A stretch of DNA of 14,012 nt from Bacteroidota bacterium (GTDB taxonomy: Bacteria; Bacteroidota; Bacteroidia; Bacteroidales; UBA1556). Location: NCBI GenBank assembly GCA_003973505.1, contig QNXT01000224.1:1-14012 (forward strand). The letters run 5' to 3'. The translations under genes were made by a program, and so were the position numbers. The notes beneath the pieces were generated by a model that had not been told where the DNA came from, searched no databases, and saw only the letters and a program-made list of their open reading frames with translations. Positions 13,299 through 14,012 of this stretch are shown here, one piece after another. How positions within the stretch are numbered: position 1 is the first letter of the stretch; every line of letters begins with the position of its first letter.

Positions 13299-14012
13299 AT
13301 GGAAGATGCAATTTTAATTTTAGATTTCGGTTCGCAATATACTCAGTTAATAGCCAGACGAGTACGTGAGCTAAATGTGTATTGTGAAATACATCCTTAT
13401 AATCATTTACCCGAAGATATGAGCCGTTTCAAAGGCGTGATTTTATCGGGTAGTCCTTTCTCGGTTCGTGACGAAGATGCTCCTGTGCCTGATTTGTCCA
13501 ATATTCGTGGAGTAAAACCTCTTTTGGGTGTTTGCTATGGTGCACAATATTTGGCACAATCGGAAGGTGGAAATGTGATGCCATCGAAAACAAGGGAGTA
13601 TGGTCGTGCAAATTTGGGTTTTATCAATAACGATAGTGAATTGGTGAAAGGAATGAGTGCGAATTCCCAAGTGTGGATGTCGCATGGTGATACTATTACC
13701 AAAATACCTGAGAGCTTTGAGATTATTTCGAGCACAGCCGATGTGGATGTGGCTGGTTTTAAAATTAAAGGCGAAACTACCTACGGAATTCAATTTCACC
13801 CGGAAGTTTACCATTCTGAAGAAGGGAAAACGCTGTTAAAAAACTATGTGGTAGATATTTGTGGTTGTGCACAAAATTGGACTCCCGATTCCTTTGTGCA
13901 TAATACAGTGGAAGATTTGAAAAAGCAATTGGGCGACGATAAAGTGGTGTTGGGTCTTTCCGGAGGCGTGGATTCTACAGTAGCGGCAGTGCTTTTGCAT
14001 AAAGCCATTGGA
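13299..14012 (+). CDS. guaA: GMP synthase (glutamine-hydrolysing), 5' part, cut by the window end
   Basis: GuaA makes GMP from XMP, ATP and glutamine, the last step of guanine nucleotide synthesis. The 238 residues visible contain the full class I glutamine amidotransferase domain. [21 protein letters not shown] is the canonical start (written here from residue 1 with D9-F10-G11), catalytic Cys79 is in GVCYGAQ, and His167 and Glu169 are in QFHPEV. The ATP-pyrophosphatase domain begins at about residue 205 and its P-loop [10 protein letters not shown] is present just before the edge. The frame is open to the last base; the remaining part of the usual ~510 residues lies outside. The ATG at 13299 is fixed by the conserved N-terminus and has no Shine-Dalgarno sequence. 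Confidence 0.96.
   Translation, partial: MEDAILILDFGSQYTQLIARRVRELNVYCEIHPYNHLPEDMSRFKGVILSGSPFSVRDEDAPVPDLSNIRGVKPLLGVCYGAQYLAQSEGGNVMPSKTREYGRANLGFINNDSELVKGMSANSQVWMSHGDTITKIPESFEIISSTADVDVAGFKIKGETTYGIQFHPEVYHSEEGKTLLKNYVVDICGCAQNWTPDSFVHNTVEDLKKQLGDDKVVLGLSGGVDSTVAAVLLHKAIG

Noticed and set aside
13108..13311. Minus-strand 67-codon frame upstream of guaA
   Set aside because: It overlaps the guaA start and promoter and has no recognisable features.
13429..13839. Several open frames on both strands inside guaA
   Set aside because: They are shadows of the guaA coding frame, which is fixed by conserved amidotransferase motifs.

Overview
The window looks like chromosome of an AT-rich Bacteroidota bacterium, most likely of the Bacteroidales/Marinilabiliales type. 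Four things point there: promoter -7 elements of the form TAnnTTTG, an almost complete lack of Shine-Dalgarno sequences, small Haem_bd-type (CxxCH) proteins, and housekeeping proteins (GuaA, PPDK, DnaJ/GrpE, a short MoaA) of a Bacteroidota flavour. The lineage call is inference from motifs; no species can be named. All genes look intact, and no transposase, phage gene, CRISPR array, tRNA or rRNA is visible.

Layout. (1) 206-1112: two short CxxCH haem-binding proteins of the cell envelope, read rightward and closed by a strong terminator (1137-1169). (2) 1263-5657: a molybdenum-cofactor (Moco) biosynthesis operon. It starts with a promoter, then a recognisable Moco-family riboswitch aptamer, then an intrinsic terminator whose T-run ends 12 bases before the first start codon. 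The genes are a TauE/SafE (TSUP) membrane transporter, moeA, a short moaA, moaC and a MOSC-MogA fusion, tightly packed or overlapping. moaD, moaE and mobA are not in the window. (3) 5656-5699: an 18-bp perfect hairpin acting as a two-way terminator against a leftward gene for a small HAD-family protein (5698-6162), which is preceded by four 32-33-bp-spaced palindromic repeats. (4) 6408-9122: leftward ppdK, pyruvate phosphate dikinase, with its own terminator and -7 element. (5) 9547-10689: rightward acyl-CoA dehydrogenase. (6) 10777-12621: leftward grpE-dnaJ chaperone operon converging on it through a shared terminator. (7) 12622-13298: a 677-base intergenic stretch rich in short palindromes and repeats. 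(8) 13299-14012: the 5' part of guaA (GMP synthase), which runs off the window end and may be leaderless.

The best-connected story is the Moco operon. The conserved 3' core of the aptamer (1399-1408) can pair with the 5' arm of the terminator (1452-1461), so aptamer folding and antitermination appear mutually exclusive. That predicts an OFF switch controlling all five genes, including the TSUP transporter, which is not a standard Moco gene. The other eye-catching signal is the phased operator-like array upstream of the HAD gene. I see no wholly new system; the rest is core metabolism and proteostasis.
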